From Loxodes magnus (taxonomy: Eukaryota; Ciliophora; Karyorelictea; Loxodida; Loxodidae): 64,000 bases of DNA. This document shows, in pieces, positions 1 to 64,000 of this stretch. The stretch is taken from assembly GCA_946699065.1 (NCBI GenBank), contig CAMPDV010000375.1:124001-188000 (forward strand), written 5' to 3'. Under the pieces are notes generated by a model, which was given only the letters and a program-made list of their open reading frames with translations, did no database searches and was not told the origin of the DNA. The position numbers were made by a program, and so were the translations under genes. Every line of letters starts with the position of its first letter. Position 1 is the stretch's first letter.

Positions 1-64000
<64,000 letters not shown>

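Overview
The whole 64-kb window is one tandem array. From base 1 to base 64000 it consists of about 520 head-to-tail copies of a 123-bp unit. On the minus strand each unit encodes one 41-residue WD40 beta-propeller blade. I see no other gene, RNA gene, mobile element, CRISPR array or unique flanking sequence, so neither end of the array is in view. Nothing in the window identifies the organism. A single-orientation WD40 array of this size, with blades almost identical even at synonymous sites, suggests a eukaryote (fungus, protist or alga) rather than a bacterium. That is inference only.

Unit layout (residue 1 is the V of VRLW): 1-4 VRLW, 5 D or N, 6-16 [11 protein letters not shown], 17 mostly H, 18 T, 19-22 variable, 23-37 [15 protein letters not shown] with few changes, 38 variable, 39 D, 40 variable, 41 T. 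Variation is concentrated at residues 5, 19, 20, 22, 38 and 40, with less at 17, 21, 23 and 34. By alignment from memory these are the sites that are hypervariable in the WD40 repeats of fungal HNWD (NACHT-WD40, het-d/het-e/het-r) non-self-recognition proteins.

The central oddity is that two of the variable codons carry stop codons as common alleles. Codon 22 is TAT, TCT, TTA or TGA. Codon 40 is TAT, AAG, AAT or TAG. In the first 30 units I count 8 TAG and 6 TGA. Every stop I could trace that is not caused by a frameshift lies at one of these two codons, although at least ten other codons per unit are one substitution from a stop. The stop alleles combine with neighbouring alleles as the sense alleles do. 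Read with the standard code, the array breaks into stop-free stretches of 1 to 10 blades. If TAG and TGA are sense codons here, the frame is continuous for up to 163 units. The alternatives are a decayed but recently amplified gene, or an untranslated store of blade cassettes for an expressed gene elsewhere.

Region by region: 1-3692 is about 30 regular units. 3693-4114 is a scrambled block of unit fragments. 4115-24333 is regular, with one 1-base loss near 4161 and then 163 exact periods. 24334-64000 is regular apart from isolated 1-2 base indels near 24333, 32365, 41518, 44690, 51379 and 51690, and a cluster of compensating indels at 48881-48970. Larger duplications lie on top of the 123-bp period. 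The biggest is a 7.15-kb segment (43440-50592) repeated at 56849-64000. Others are 1476-bp, 1968-bp, about 2.7-kb and 492-bp blocks, and dispersed copies 61, 157 and 250 units apart. These point to repeated unequal exchange or gene conversion at several scales, unless some are assembly artefacts.
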